A DNA stretch of 64,000 nt from Deltaproteobacteria bacterium UBA5205 (GTDB lineage: Bacteria; Desulfobacterota; Syntrophorhabdia; Syntrophorhabdales; Syntrophorhabdaceae): NCBI GenBank assembly GCA_002412715.1, contig DHVP01000045.1, positions 1 through 64,000 on the forward strand, in the 5' to 3' direction. The notes under the pieces were generated by a model. That model was given only the letters and a program-made list of their open reading frames with translations, made no database searches and had not been told where the DNA came from. Shown here piece after piece: positions 7,996 through 16,609 of the stretch. Position 1 is the stretch's first letter. The number at the start of each line of letters is the position of its first letter. The position numbers and the translations under genes are program-made.

Positions 7996-8685
7996 TCAGA
8001 TTATCTCATTCTTTTCGATGTGACGGTATTCGCCGGGGTTGAGATCGCCAAGCAATAGCTTGCCTATCCGCACCCGTATGAGTTTCAGGACGGGATGCCC
8101 CAGGGCCTGTCCCATCTTCCTGATCATTCTGTTCTTTCCTTCATTGACTATGATGCTGTACCAGGCATTGGCCACGGACTTTTTCACCAGCCGGACTGAT
8201 TCCGCCTGATAGAGTTCGCCCTCTATAAGAATGCCTTTTTTCATCTTGCCCACCGATTCTTTGTCCAGCAGCCCTTTGAACTTGACGAGGTATTCCTTCG
8301 TGACGTTGTATCGTGGGTGCATTACATAGTTCGCGAGATCTCCGTCGTTGGTAAAAATCATCAGGCCTTCCGAATGGTAATCCAACCTTCCCACAGGAAA
8401 CAGCCTCAGATCGTGCTTAATCAATTCTCTTGCAAGTTTTCTCCCCTTGACGTCCTTAAGGTCGGATATATAGCCATCGGGCTTATTAAGGGCTATGTAC
8501 ACCTTGATAGCCTCAGCCCTCAGGATCTCGCCATCGACGGAAACCTGGTCCTGCGAACCTAACTGCAGCGATGGTGAGGTAGCCACGGCATTATTGACCT
8601 TTACCCTGCCATCACGAATCAAAGACTCTGCATGTCTGCGGGGAAATGGACCTACGCGTGAAAGAAATTTAACCAGGCTTTCCAT
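7996..8685 (-). CDS. rluB: rRNA pseudouridine synthase, RsuA/RluB family
   Basis: 229 residues. S4 RNA-binding domain (about 3-50: VKFLSRVGPFPRRHAESLI) followed by the RsuA-type catalytic domain with the motif GRLDYHSEGLMI, whose Asp is the catalytic residue, and the closing segment NRMIRKMGQALGHPVLKLIRVRIG. The family isomerises a specific uridine in 23S (RluB) or 16S (RsuA) rRNA; the subtype cannot be fixed by eye, and the symbol is the more common assignment. It starts 28 bases after the end of the upstream gene and may be read from the pilus operon. Confidence 0.85.
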   Translation of the reverse strand: MESLVKFLSRVGPFPRRHAESLIRDGRVKVNNAVATSPSLQLGSQDQVSVDGEILRAEAIKVYIALNKPDGYISDLKDVKGRKLARELIKHDLRLFPVGRLDYHSEGLMIFTNDGDLANYVMHPRYNVTKEYLVKFKGLLDKESVGKMKKGILIEGELYQAESVRLVKKSVANAWYSIIVNEGKNRMIRKMGQALGHPVLKLIRVRIGKLLLGDLNPGEYRHIEKNEII

Positions 8686-8713
8686 TCGACCTTACGGTCC
8701 CGTGAAGGCGACC

Positions 8714-10015
8714 TTAATCCTTAAAGGTCTCTACCGGCTTCAGAGTCTCTCTCCTGAGCACAGGCTTGACGATAGATGTGCTTCTGGTGACCTTCCGGTA
8801 CATCTTGAAAACAAGGTTCTCGCGTCTGGGGAGAGGATTGGCTTCGATCTCTACGACGATGTCTTCGGGCTTGTCGATTGAGAGTACCACCGTTTTCTTT
8901 ACAATGTTCGGCTCGGACAGAGCGACAAGGAAGGTGTCGTTATAATAGAAACCCTTTTTAAAACTCGCAGATATTTCATGGTTACCCGTGGTCAGGGGCA
9001 CCCGGTACTCGTACGATTTATCAAAACGTATCTCGTTGCCGTCAATGCGCACCACAAGGTCCACGGGAGCTATAATATTGAATTCCGCCCTTCTGAGGGT
9101 ATACTCAAGGATTGGATTGTCTTTGGTTTCGTACGCGATTATGTCATTGCGCTCGTCCCGGCTGGACGTCCTGTGATATACCGGTTTGAATATAATATCA
9201 CAGGCGATCGTCTCCTCTTTTTTCCTTTCCTTGTAAGGCACGGTTACTTGCGATACAAGCTTGGCATAGGGTTGACCCGCGATGGCTGTGTCAAGCGCTA
9301 TGTCTTCCCAGTTCTTATCGATCTTGTAATAGGACAACTGGATCTTGTCGCCGTTCACCTTGTATGTTCCGGCTATAATGACGTCTATCCTGTCCCGCTT
9401 CAAGTAATCCTCAATCGTTTTGTTGTACTCGTTATATTCACCCGGAAGATACGCAAACAATGCGGGGCTGATCGCCTGGCCGGCCGATTTTATCCTTTTC
9501 TTCTGAAAAAAGACCTTGTTCACTTCCCTTTTGATTTTTTCCGAGAAGCGCGTCACGTTGTGCTTGTCATCGAAAAAATCGTGGATGTATACTACAACCT
9601 GTTTTTCCGGTGAGTACGGTTCAACGACTTTCGTCAGCAATGCAAAGACGGAGGGAAAAAGCAGGGCGTCATCATATGCCATCTTCTTGATAGTGACCGT
9701 ATCCATCCCTATTTCCCGTGTCATCGTAATGATCTCGCAGACACTCTTTGCGTCGTAGATCTCGACGACCGCGCATTGGCCGATAGGGTCAGCCATTCTC
9801 GTGTCCGACTGATGGAAAACGGTGAGGATATCGCCTTTTATGACCCCGGATTTACTTCCCAGGTTCGTAAATGCCTTGTCGCCTATAAGCATCTTGAACT
9901 TCTTCTCGAGACTCTCCGTGATCTGTCCCGTAACCATATCGTTTGCGTCGGCCGCAATGCAGTTGGCCGATATAAAAACCGATAAGCATATAATGACTGC
10001 TAATATCGCTTTCAT
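8714..10015 (-). CDS. Exported protein with FlgT-like features, last gene of the pil operon
   Basis: 433 residues with a signal peptide (cleavage near CIAAD at about 22). The segment at about 32-95 (KSGVIKGDILTVF, then a DPIGQ turn and a VVEIYDAKSVCEI strand) resembles the SH3-like domain found at the C-terminus of the flagellar protein FlgT. A middle part (about 135-245) has the alternating strand-helix look of TolB-N/CsgG-like domains, and the rest is beta-rich. These are resemblances, not assignments. The ATG follows the pilQ stop directly (TAA-ATG) with GAGGGG as ribosome site, so it is translated with pilQ and is probably a periplasmic partner of the secretin. Confidence 0.7.
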   Translation of the reverse strand: MKAILAVIICLSVFISANCIAADANDMVTGQITESLEKKFKMLIGDKAFTNLGSKSGVIKGDILTVFHQSDTRMADPIGQCAVVEIYDAKSVCEIITMTREIGMDTVTIKKMAYDDALLFPSVFALLTKVVEPYSPEKQVVVYIHDFFDDKHNVTRFSEKIKREVNKVFFQKKRIKSAGQAISPALFAYLPGEYNEYNKTIEDYLKRDRIDVIIAGTYKVNGDKIQLSYYKIDKNWEDIALDTAIAGQPYAKLVSQVTVPYKERKKEETIACDIIFKPVYHRTSSRDERNDIIAYETKDNPILEYTLRRAEFNIIAPVDLVVRIDGNEIRFDKSYEYRVPLTTGNHEISASFKKGFYYNDTFLVALSEPNIVKKTVVLSIDKPEDIVVEIEANPLPRRENLVFKMYRKVTRSTSIVKPVLRRETLKPVETFKD

Positions 10016-11470
10016 TTACCCCTCGTTCTTATAGACGTTCTTAATTATCCTCGGCGTTATAAAGATCAGCAGTTCCGTCCTGTCGTCCAGTTTGGTCTGT
10101 TTTTTGAACAGCCATCCCAACAAGGGAATATTCTTCAACCCCGGAATACCGTTTTCGCTCGAGCCCTCTTCACGTTCGTATATCCCCCCGATTACGGCCG
10201 TCTCTCCGTCCTTCACATAAAGTAGGGTGGATGCCTGCTTCTTGTCTATGGTCGGAACTCCTTCAGAGGTATTCACGAAGTCCGCCTGGTCTTTCTTCGC
10301 GAGTATTTCCAGCTTGATGAAGCCGTCTTTTGTCACCGAAGGGGTGACCTCAAGGCCAAGGACAGCTTCCGCAAACTGTGTTTGTGTACCCGACTGCGAG
10401 TATGTCTTGTAGGGAATCGACTTTCCCTGCTGGATGATCGCCTTTTTGTTGTCCGACGTGATGACCTTCGGGTTCGACAGGATCCTGCCCCTTCCCTCAT
10501 CTTCGAGCGCCGACAACTGAACATCAAGCTGAAAAGCGTCAGTGGCGCTTCCTATGTAGAACCCGAGTGTGCCGCCGCTCCCGGCGCCGACGGCTGCGGG
10601 GAGATTGACATTATAGGGGATGATGTAGCCGCCGGAACGGAATCCCAAAAGGTTTGTCGTTGAGACCAGCGTTCCCGTTCCACCCTCCGTCGCGGATGAA
10701 AAACTCCGGCCGCCCGAAATCATTACCTCTTTGTTTCCAAGGAGGCTCGATGTCTGATCTGAACGGGCTCCCCACTGTATGCCAAGTTCCCGTGAGAAAT
10801 TTGTTGTTGCCTGCACGATCTTGCAGTCAATCTGTATCTGATTCGGCTTCGTGTCGTGTTCCCGGACAATCCGGACCATGTTGGCAACGTTTTCCCTGGT
10901 ATCTTTTATGATGAGCGCATTGTTCCAGCTAACCTGGGTGATCGTTCCAAACTCGGATACAAAGCCTTTTTTCTGGGACCCCGGCGCGCCGGTGCCTTCC
11001 CCGCCCTTGAGCATTTTGTCCATGTCTCCAGGACTCACGTAACTGAGATAAACGGTCTCCGTTACAAATTCCTCGCCCATCCTCTGTCTCTCGAGACGGT
11101 CCTTCCGGAAGGATTCCCGTTCGCCTATTTTCCTTTTTATCTCATCTTCGAACTCCTTGATAGTGACTACCCTGATAACATTGTCGGCTTCAATCTTTCT
11201 CAATCCGCCCGTTTCAACCACCAGGTCGAGGGCTTCATCCCAGAAGATATTGTCGAGCTTCATCGTTATCTTGCCTTTAACTGCATCGGAAATAATTATG
11301 TTCTTTCCGGAAACTTCGGCCAGGATCCTTACAACATTTCGTACGTCGGCATCCATAAAATCAAAAGATACCTTCGAAGCTGAGGATGTCCTTTTCCCCG
11401 ACTGACTGAAGCACAATAAGGGTATCATTAGAAGTAACAGAAAAAATAATACCACCATTTTTCTACTCAT
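10016..11470 (-). CDS. pilQ: Type IV pilus secretin PilQ
   Basis: 484 residues, shorter than many PilQ proteins because no AMIN (peptidoglycan-binding) domain precedes the secretin part. Signal peptide (about 1-22), N0/STN domain (about 33-105: FDFMDADVRNVVRILAEVSG), N1 domain (about 135-205), then the secretin core (about 210-480) with the hallmark end GGIYEREEGSSENGIPGLKN, followed by IPLLGWLF and LLIFITPRII. It forms the outer-membrane ring through which the pilus passes. It follows pilP closely in a pilMNOPQ order. Confidence 0.95.
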   Translation of the reverse strand: MSRKMVVLFFLLLLMIPLLCFSQSGKRTSSASKVSFDFMDADVRNVVRILAEVSGKNIIISDAVKGKITMKLDNIFWDEALDLVVETGGLRKIEADNVIRVVTIKEFEDEIKRKIGERESFRKDRLERQRMGEEFVTETVYLSYVSPGDMDKMLKGGEGTGAPGSQKKGFVSEFGTITQVSWNNALIIKDTRENVANMVRIVREHDTKPNQIQIDCKIVQATTNFSRELGIQWGARSDQTSSLLGNKEVMISGGRSFSSATEGGTGTLVSTTNLLGFRSGGYIIPYNVNLPAAVGAGSGGTLGFYIGSATDAFQLDVQLSALEDEGRGRILSNPKVITSDNKKAIIQQGKSIPYKTYSQSGTQTQFAEAVLGLEVTPSVTKDGFIKLEILAKKDQADFVNTSEGVPTIDKKQASTLLYVKDGETAVIGGIYEREEGSSENGIPGLKNIPLLGWLFKKQTKLDDRTELLIFITPRIIKNVYKNEG

Positions 11471-11480
11471 ATTTCACCCT

Positions 11481-11969
11481 TCAATTTTTCGCGGGGATGT
11501 CAACCGTGATCTTCCTTGTCTCCCCTCTTGTCTTGTAACCCAGCACCACGCTGCTGGCGGAAACATCCTGTACCCACATATTCTTGTTCAGGTAGTCGCC
11601 CTTCCGGAAAAAAATGCCCTTGCCCTGCGTGTCTTCCATCATGGCTATCATCGTTCCCGTGCCACTTTTGATTACGCCTACAAGCCGCAATTCCTCCAGT
11701 TCATAGCCGACCTTTTCGGGTTGCTGCCCCTTATCCTTCGATCCCTTGATGCTCATACTCCTTGATGTCTTTGCCTTCAAAAGCAGGATCGGCTCAAAGG
11801 GATTTCTCGCGCCGTCTGGATTATAGGTGAAGTCTTCCACATTAAGCTTCTTTTCGGCCGTTTCCCGCCCTTGCTTACCGGCGGGCGGCGCCTTTGTCTG
11901 GGCGTAAACGCTCGACAGGCCCAGCATAAAGCAGATACAAAATATCAGGCTACTTTTTCTGAGGCGCAT
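11481..11969 (-). CDS. pilP: Pilus assembly protein PilP
   Basis: 162 residues. Hydrophobic export signal (about 5-22), a flexible part, then the conserved PilP start of the folded region (YNPDGARNPFEPILL), and a C-terminal beta domain (about 85-160, with LRLVGVI and GKGIFFRKGDYL). PilP links the inner-membrane PilN-PilO complex to the PilQ secretin. There is no good lipobox, unlike many PilP lipoproteins. The ATG at 11969 lies within the last 20 bases of pilO; a longer upstream frame would run through pilO and is rejected. Confidence 0.9.
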   Translation of the reverse strand: MRLRKSSLIFCICFMLGLSSVYAQTKAPPAGKQGRETAEKKLNVEDFTYNPDGARNPFEPILLLKAKTSRSMSIKGSKDKGQQPEKVGYELEELRLVGVIKSGTGTMIAMMEDTQGKGIFFRKGDYLNKNMWVQDVSASSVVLGYKTRGETRKITVDIPAKN

Positions 11970-12594
11970 TTGCCTTTGGCGCTCCTTTTGCGGGGGCTGG
12001 TTTTTTGACCGGCTCCCTGAGATATACATACGCATTGGCACTGCAGGACCCTTCGAGAACAACATTGTTCGGAGGTCCCTTCGCATCTATTGAAAAATCG
12101 GTGACGCTGATAATACGTTCAAGCCGCCTCACTCCGTCGAGGAAGGATGCAAGATTGCTGAACCTTCCCTGAAACTTGATATCAAAAGGCAATTCCGAAT
12201 AGAAATCTTTATGCCTGATCTGCTTCGGTTCGAATTGCTTGACCTTCAGTCTTGTTTCTTCACTGACGCCGGTCACGCTTCTCAAGAGATTCGGTATGTC
12301 CTTCGATTCCGGCAGCTGCCTCATGACCTCCTGGAGAAGTTCCTGCATCTGCTCGTATTCCTTGCGATGTTTGGCAATATTTAACTGGATGCTTTTCAGT
12401 CTTCCCAACTGCACCTGCAGGTCGCTGTATTCCCTGGCCAGTCTCGCTTTTGTTTCCATCTGAGGTATCATTACAAAATAATAGAGGCCGGCCAGCACAG
12501 CGAGGACAAGGATGACCATGACGATAAGAATGTACTTCTGGGGTATTTTCTCTATCTTTTTCCCAATGCTTTTTGGTTCGAATCCAACTCTCAT
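11950..12594 (-). CDS. pilO: Pilus assembly protein PilO
   Basis: 214 residues. Cytoplasmic start (about 1-20), one transmembrane helix (about 21-43), a periplasmic coiled coil (about 48-95) and a ferredoxin-like domain (about 105-190) with the family signature DFYSELPFDIKFQGRF and the helix ASFLDGVRRLERII. The tail is rich in Pro, Ala and Lys. PilO pairs with PilN in the inner-membrane alignment complex. Its start overlaps the pilN stop (ATGA). Confidence 0.92.
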   Translation of the reverse strand: MRVGFEPKSIGKKIEKIPQKYILIVMVILVLAVLAGLYYFVMIPQMETKARLAREYSDLQVQLGRLKSIQLNIAKHRKEYEQMQELLQEVMRQLPESKDIPNLLRSVTGVSEETRLKVKQFEPKQIRHKDFYSELPFDIKFQGRFSNLASFLDGVRRLERIISVTDFSIDAKGPPNNVVLEGSCSANAYVYLREPVKKPAPAKGAPKANAPQKK

Positions 12595-13127
12595 AAGGAC
12601 ATATTCCCCTGGACGATGAACTTCTTGATCACGAGACCTTCTTCCGTCACATCCTGAATGCTCTTCAACTCGATACTTTTCATGTAGGGAAGGCGTCCGA
12701 GCGTTTCCATGAAGTCGGATATCGATTCGTTAACCAGCGACCTTCCTTCTATCTCAAATTTGTCGTCTTTCTTCTTGAAACTCTTCAGCCACACCCCTTC
12801 CTTCATCGTCGTCGACAGGTCGAAAAGCGATCGTGCGGCAAGTGCTCTTCCTGCCTTCAACTGGTTGACAACCTTTATCCTGCGCTCAATTTCCTTCTTG
12901 GCCTGCTGTATTCTCTGATATTCCTGGTAGAAAGGCTGCAGTCTTGCCAGCTCAGTTTTGGTGGCCTGGATGTTTCTTTCATAGTCATTAATCTCGCGCT
13001 GGTTGTAAACATAAAAGGACCAGAATAGTATATTGCCGATGATCAACATCAGAACGAACGTAACGATATTGATCTTCAGTGTGCTCGTTCTCGTCTTCTT
13101 GTAGGGTAAGAGATTAACCTTTATCAT
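12591..13127 (-). CDS. pilN: Pilus assembly protein PilN
   Basis: 178 residues. The N-terminus MIKVNLLPYKK carries the conserved (I/V)NLLPY peptide by which PilN docks into PilM. Transmembrane helix about 21-43, coiled coil about 47-95, then a small ferredoxin-like periplasmic domain (about 105-178). The start follows the pilM stop by one base. The intact PilM-binding peptide matters because PilM here has its own membrane domain. Confidence 0.92.
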   Translation of the reverse strand: MIKVNLLPYKKTRTSTLKINIVTFVLMLIIGNILFWSFYVYNQREINDYERNIQATKTELARLQPFYQEYQRIQQAKKEIERRIKVVNQLKAGRALAARSLFDLSTTMKEGVWLKSFKKKDDKFEIEGRSLVNESISDFMETLGRLPYMKSIELKSIQDVTEEGLVIKKFIVQGNMSL

Positions 13128-13128
13128 A

Positions 13129-14751
13129 TCACGCCATAAGATCCGTTACCCGGGTCGACAAATATATGGGAACCACCATCACTTCTTTGAGTTCCTCGTA
13201 CATACCCGTCTGCGCCGCGCCGCCATCGATCATGAGAAAAGGATTAATGACCTCCACAGGAATGCCTGTTTCGTCAACGATCTTTTCCTTGATTCCCGGC
13301 AAGAGCGACGAACCTCCCGTTACGTAGATCTTCCCTATATTCTCCTTCGGTTTTGTCGCAAGGTAGAACCTGACGGTCTTGTTTATTTCCGACGAAATAT
13401 TGAAGATGAAGTCCTCAAAAAGATAGGCTACATCCGAGTCCGCAGCGATCTTTCTCTCCTCGGCATCCCTATACTTGATCTTGATGGATCTTTGTATCTG
13501 GCTGGTAAGATATTTCCCGCCCATCAGGATCTCGCGCGTAAACTCGATGTTTTCTCCGTTCAGAATCGCGATATTGGTGACAGACGCACCTATGTCTACA
13601 ATAAGGACTGAATGCTCTTTGGGTGAATAAAGCTGTTCCACCACATTCGAGATCCCGAACATGTCCACATCCAGTATCTGCAGGTTAAGACCGGCCATAT
13701 TGAAAGTGGCAATATAGGCATCGACGATCTCCCTTTTTACTGCCACTATCTTCACGTTCATCATGTTCTGCTTTTCCGAATCCACGCCGATAACATAGTA
13801 ACTGTAATAAATGTCCTTCATGGGAAAAGGAATTGCGTTCTCAACCTCGACACCGATCATATTGTCGAGCGCTTCGTCATCCATAAAGGGAACTGAGATC
13901 TTCTTCGAGATCACCGAGTAGCTCGAAAGGGCGCAGGCCGCATTCTTCGATTTGATGTTGTTTTCCTTGAACAGGTTCTGCAATTCCCGGGAAAGGAAAT
14001 CGATATCAACGATATGGCCATCGCTGATGAGTTCCTGTTCGTATGTCTTCTTGACGATATTCTGAATTGAAAAGGTACCCTTCGCACTTCGCAAGGTGCA
14101 CAGTTTGATCGAGGTGGTACCGATATCGATGCCGACAAGCTCATCGATCTGTTTAATGACGAAACTGCTGAACATTCCGGATTCTTTCAGCGAATCGAAA
14201 AGGCCTCTCTTTGATTTGTATTTCTTCTGTTTTACATCGCCAACCAGCCTCGCGGGTTCTTCTTCGTCCTGGATAAGCTCCGGCTCTTCCTTTACCGCTC
14301 CGACTTCCGCGCCGGTGCTGCCCGGGTTGTCGCCGCTCTGGGCAAATGGCCCTTCAGCAAGCGGCTCCGCGCCGGGGAACGTATCGCGGATAAAGACCCT
14401 TTCCTGCGGCAATGATGAATCGAAAGCAAGAATAAGGACGGGTATGCCGACAAGCAGCGTTGTAATTCCGTAGAGCCAATAACTTTTTCCCAGCTTTTCT
14501 GCGATGCTTCCCCATATATTGATCGTCGAATAAATATTGATGGGAAAAATCAGCATCCCCAGAACATTCCATGCTGACACGCCGCCGCATCTGCACATGA
14601 GTATCATATTGTAAAACGGAATAAGATAGTGCCAGAAGGAACCGATTCCAAACTTCTGCCCGATCTTGTAAAGTACGTAACTGCCGAACAGATACAGTAC
14701 AAGAGGCATGACAAGAAAAAGGGGTCCAAATGCTTCGAATGGGTTCGCCAT
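13129..14751 (-). CDS. pilM: PilM fused to an N-terminal multi-pass membrane domain
   Basis: 540 residues; ordinary PilM has about 350. Residues about 1-115 form several hydrophobic helices with the pattern FGIGSFWHYLIPFYNMILM and NVLGMLIFPINIY, resembling the DUF5684-type membrane domain. A low-complexity acidic/proline linker follows (about 115-185), then a full PilM ATPase fold from about 200: DELVGIDIGTTSIKLC (phosphate loop), LIVDIGASVTNIAIL and IYVTGGSSLLPGI. PilM is normally a soluble cytoplasmic actin-like protein recruited to the membrane by PilN. The ATG at 14751 with AAGG upstream is preferred to a GTG two codons earlier. First gene of the pilMNOPQ unit. Confidence 0.9.
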   Translation of the reverse strand: MANPFEAFGPLFLVMPLVLYLFGSYVLYKIGQKFGIGSFWHYLIPFYNMILMCRCGGVSAWNVLGMLIFPINIYSTINIWGSIAEKLGKSYWLYGITTLLVGIPVLILAFDSSLPQERVFIRDTFPGAEPLAEGPFAQSGDNPGSTGAEVGAVKEEPELIQDEEEPARLVGDVKQKKYKSKRGLFDSLKESGMFSSFVIKQIDELVGIDIGTTSIKLCTLRSAKGTFSIQNIVKKTYEQELISDGHIVDIDFLSRELQNLFKENNIKSKNAACALSSYSVISKKISVPFMDDEALDNMIGVEVENAIPFPMKDIYYSYYVIGVDSEKQNMMNVKIVAVKREIVDAYIATFNMAGLNLQILDVDMFGISNVVEQLYSPKEHSVLIVDIGASVTNIAILNGENIEFTREILMGGKYLTSQIQRSIKIKYRDAEERKIAADSDVAYLFEDFIFNISSEINKTVRFYLATKPKENIGKIYVTGGSSLLPGIKEKIVDETGIPVEVINPFLMIDGGAAQTGMYEELKEVMVVPIYLSTRVTDLMA

Positions 14752-15154
14752 AGTCACCTTATAGCCGGTTCATCTGCCCGGTTTACGGGCCTGCAATTTC
14801 TTTTGATGTATAAGTTTCGGCAGCCTCAAGTCTCATCCTCAACGCATTCCGACTCTGTGTCGGACAAAAACATTCGGCGCTCATTATCATTTTCAGGGGA
14901 CCAAACGCAGTCTTTCAACCCCTATCATGTTGAAAAATTAACAAAAGTGCATTTTTTTGTCAACAGTTTTTTGTCAACATTTTATTCCACGTTAGACTTC
15001 ATATTAATCACAATTACTCACGTTTTACTTCTAACAATACGATATTATGGAGTAATGAAATGTTTAACACTACAAATACGGCTGAATAATTTTTTCATAA
15101 TGACCAATGAATTCAATGAATCATATTAAGTGCACGAGAAAATGCTTGAATAGT
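14752..15154. other. AT-rich regulatory gap upstream of pilM
   Basis: About 400 bases with no gene, clearly richer in A/T than its surroundings. It holds the minus-strand promoter annotated separately and a small hairpin at 14848-14864 (TCCGAC, loop TCTGT, GTCGGA) that would lie in the pilM leader RNA. The stretch also separates the minor-pilin gene group from pilMNOPQ, so the latter can be expressed on its own. Confidence 0.6.
14935..14963 (-). promoter_or_regulatory. Sigma-70 type promoter for pilMNOPQ
   Basis: On the minus strand: TTGACA (14963-14958), exactly 17 bases, TAATTT (14940-14935). A second TTGACA copy lies 14 bases further upstream (14977-14972). The start codon of pilM is about 180 bases downstream. 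Confidence 0.55.
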
Positions 15155-15955
15155 TTATTTTTGATTATCCCCTGACTTCTTTTCTTCGGAAGGTTTTGGA
15201 AGGTCCAACTTGATACTTTCAGTCGCTGTTCCCCCCTTACCGTCGTTGACTTTGACTTTGATCGTACGCGCCCCATAGTCACTCTCTTTCAACTGCCATC
15301 TTATGGCCCCCGTTTGAGGATCTATCGCCATCCCTTCGGGAGCTTCTTCGAGAGTGTATGAAAGTGCATCACTATCCTGATCTGTTGCTTTCACCTGGTA
15401 AGAAAAAGTTTTACCATCAAATTTCATGTCCTGGCTTTCGGCAAATCTCGGCGGGGTGTTATTGACGATGAAGTCAAGGACCCTCGATGAACCCGATTTC
15501 TCGCCTTGATACGAAGTGATCTTTACCGCTACCCTGTCACCGCGCTTAAACCCGCCAAGACTGTCGCTTCCGTCGCCCGCGGGCTGCCCGTTCAGGGACC
15601 AGTCGAATTTATATATGATCTCGCCACTCCCGTTCCCGGCGGCCTTGTCGATTATAACCCTGATAATGTCCTTGCTTCCCGTTGATTCAAGCTGCAGCTT
15701 TGCCCTGGACATGGCGACCTCTGAGCTTTTCGCGACGTCTGATACTTCCCCCGGCGCCGTTTGTCCGCTGTCATGTGTCGCATTGCCCGCTGACTCTCCG
15801 GTTGGCTTCGAAGGACTCCGGCTCAGTATAAAATACAGAGCGATCAGAATGGCCAGAACGATAAGGATCAGAATAACGAGAACTTTCTTGCTGCCGCTTT
15901 TGGTTACAGACGATGGAGTTGGTTTAATGGGTCTTCTTAGCGGTCTAGTAGGCAT
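15155..15955 (-). CDS. Membrane-anchored Ig-like (cadherin/He_PIG-like) protein
   Basis: 266 residues. Basic cytoplasmic start, one transmembrane helix (about 24-45), a Ser/Gly/Thr linker, a beta domain (about 80-165), and a second Ig-like unit (about 170-255) with the typical sequence ATDQDSDALSYTLEEAPEG, then IDPQTGAIRW and VKVNDGKGGTAT, as in dystroglycan/He_PIG repeats. The start overlaps the end of pilX by 11 bases, so it is the last gene of the minor-pilin group. Probably a periplasmic scaffold of the pilus machine; the exact role is unknown. Confidence 0.75.
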   Translation of the reverse strand: MPTRPLRRPIKPTPSSVTKSGSKKVLVILILIVLAILIALYFILSRSPSKPTGESAGNATHDSGQTAPGEVSDVAKSSEVAMSRAKLQLESTGSKDIIRVIIDKAAGNGSGEIIYKFDWSLNGQPAGDGSDSLGGFKRGDRVAVKITSYQGEKSGSSRVLDFIVNNTPPRFAESQDMKFDGKTFSYQVKATDQDSDALSYTLEEAPEGMAIDPQTGAIRWQLKESDYGARTIKVKVNDGKGGTATESIKLDLPKPSEEKKSGDNQK

Positions 15956-16595
15956 AAAGCACTTCTATATTGGCACGTTCCGTTGTGCTGTTCTGCGGTC
16001 TCGCATCCGTTACGATGGTATATAAATAGGGAAAGTGCTGGACCTTGATAATCGCGGATGCGTCATCTACGACACCACTCGCCAGTTCCAGCACGGTGCC
16101 GGTCTTGTCCGAATTGCCGGTTACGGTATCAACAATCTTTAGGCTCACGACGAAGGGCCTCGTGGAGGTTGACGTACTTTTGAGATTAAATACTATATCG
16201 CTGTTGAGAGTGGCATCGGGACCGCTGTCACACGTCCCTCCAGGCCACGTGGACGTGACACCTGTCACCTTGGCCCGAAAACAAGCGTCTTTGGTCGCAT
16301 CCGCCTGAATGGCGGGAAGAACGCTGGGAAGCACCATGCCGGTCACCGCGGCGGAAAGATTCGTTCCCGATATCACCCGGGGCAAAACATCTTTCGTCAG
16401 AATATCGATGGCGCCAAGTGAGGCCTCCTTGGAGCTCTGATATTTTCTTTGCAGGTTTGAAATTTCGCTTCCCGTCATGGCATAGTACATAATCGCCACA
16501 AAGATTCCGGCAGCCACGGAAACAACGATCAATGCCGATACAAGTGCAACGCCCCGGTCCATCGAACGCTTTCCAATATGCTGTTGAGGCCTCAT
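15945..16595 (-). CDS. pilX: PilX-type minor pilin
   Basis: 216 residues. The N-terminal part DRGVALVSALIVVSVAAGI followed by a membrane helix and the segment SEISNLQRKYQSSKEA matches the PilX N-terminal domain. A class III-like processing region with G-V in place of G-F is normal for PilX. The rest is a beta-rich globular domain. The ATG at 16595 has AAGGGGA upstream; the frame's upstream extension overlaps pilW and is rejected. Minor pilins of this set prime pilus assembly with PilY1. Confidence 0.8.
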   Translation of the reverse strand: MRPQQHIGKRSMDRGVALVSALIVVSVAAGIFVAIMYYAMTGSEISNLQRKYQSSKEASLGAIDILTKDVLPRVISGTNLSAAVTGMVLPSVLPAIQADATKDACFRAKVTGVTSTWPGGTCDSGPDATLNSDIVFNLKSTSTSTRPFVVSLKIVDTVTGNSDKTGTVLELASGVVDDASAIIKVQHFPYLYTIVTDARPQNSTTERANIEVLYAY

Positions 16596-16609
16596 TGTAT
16601 CCCCTTCTC

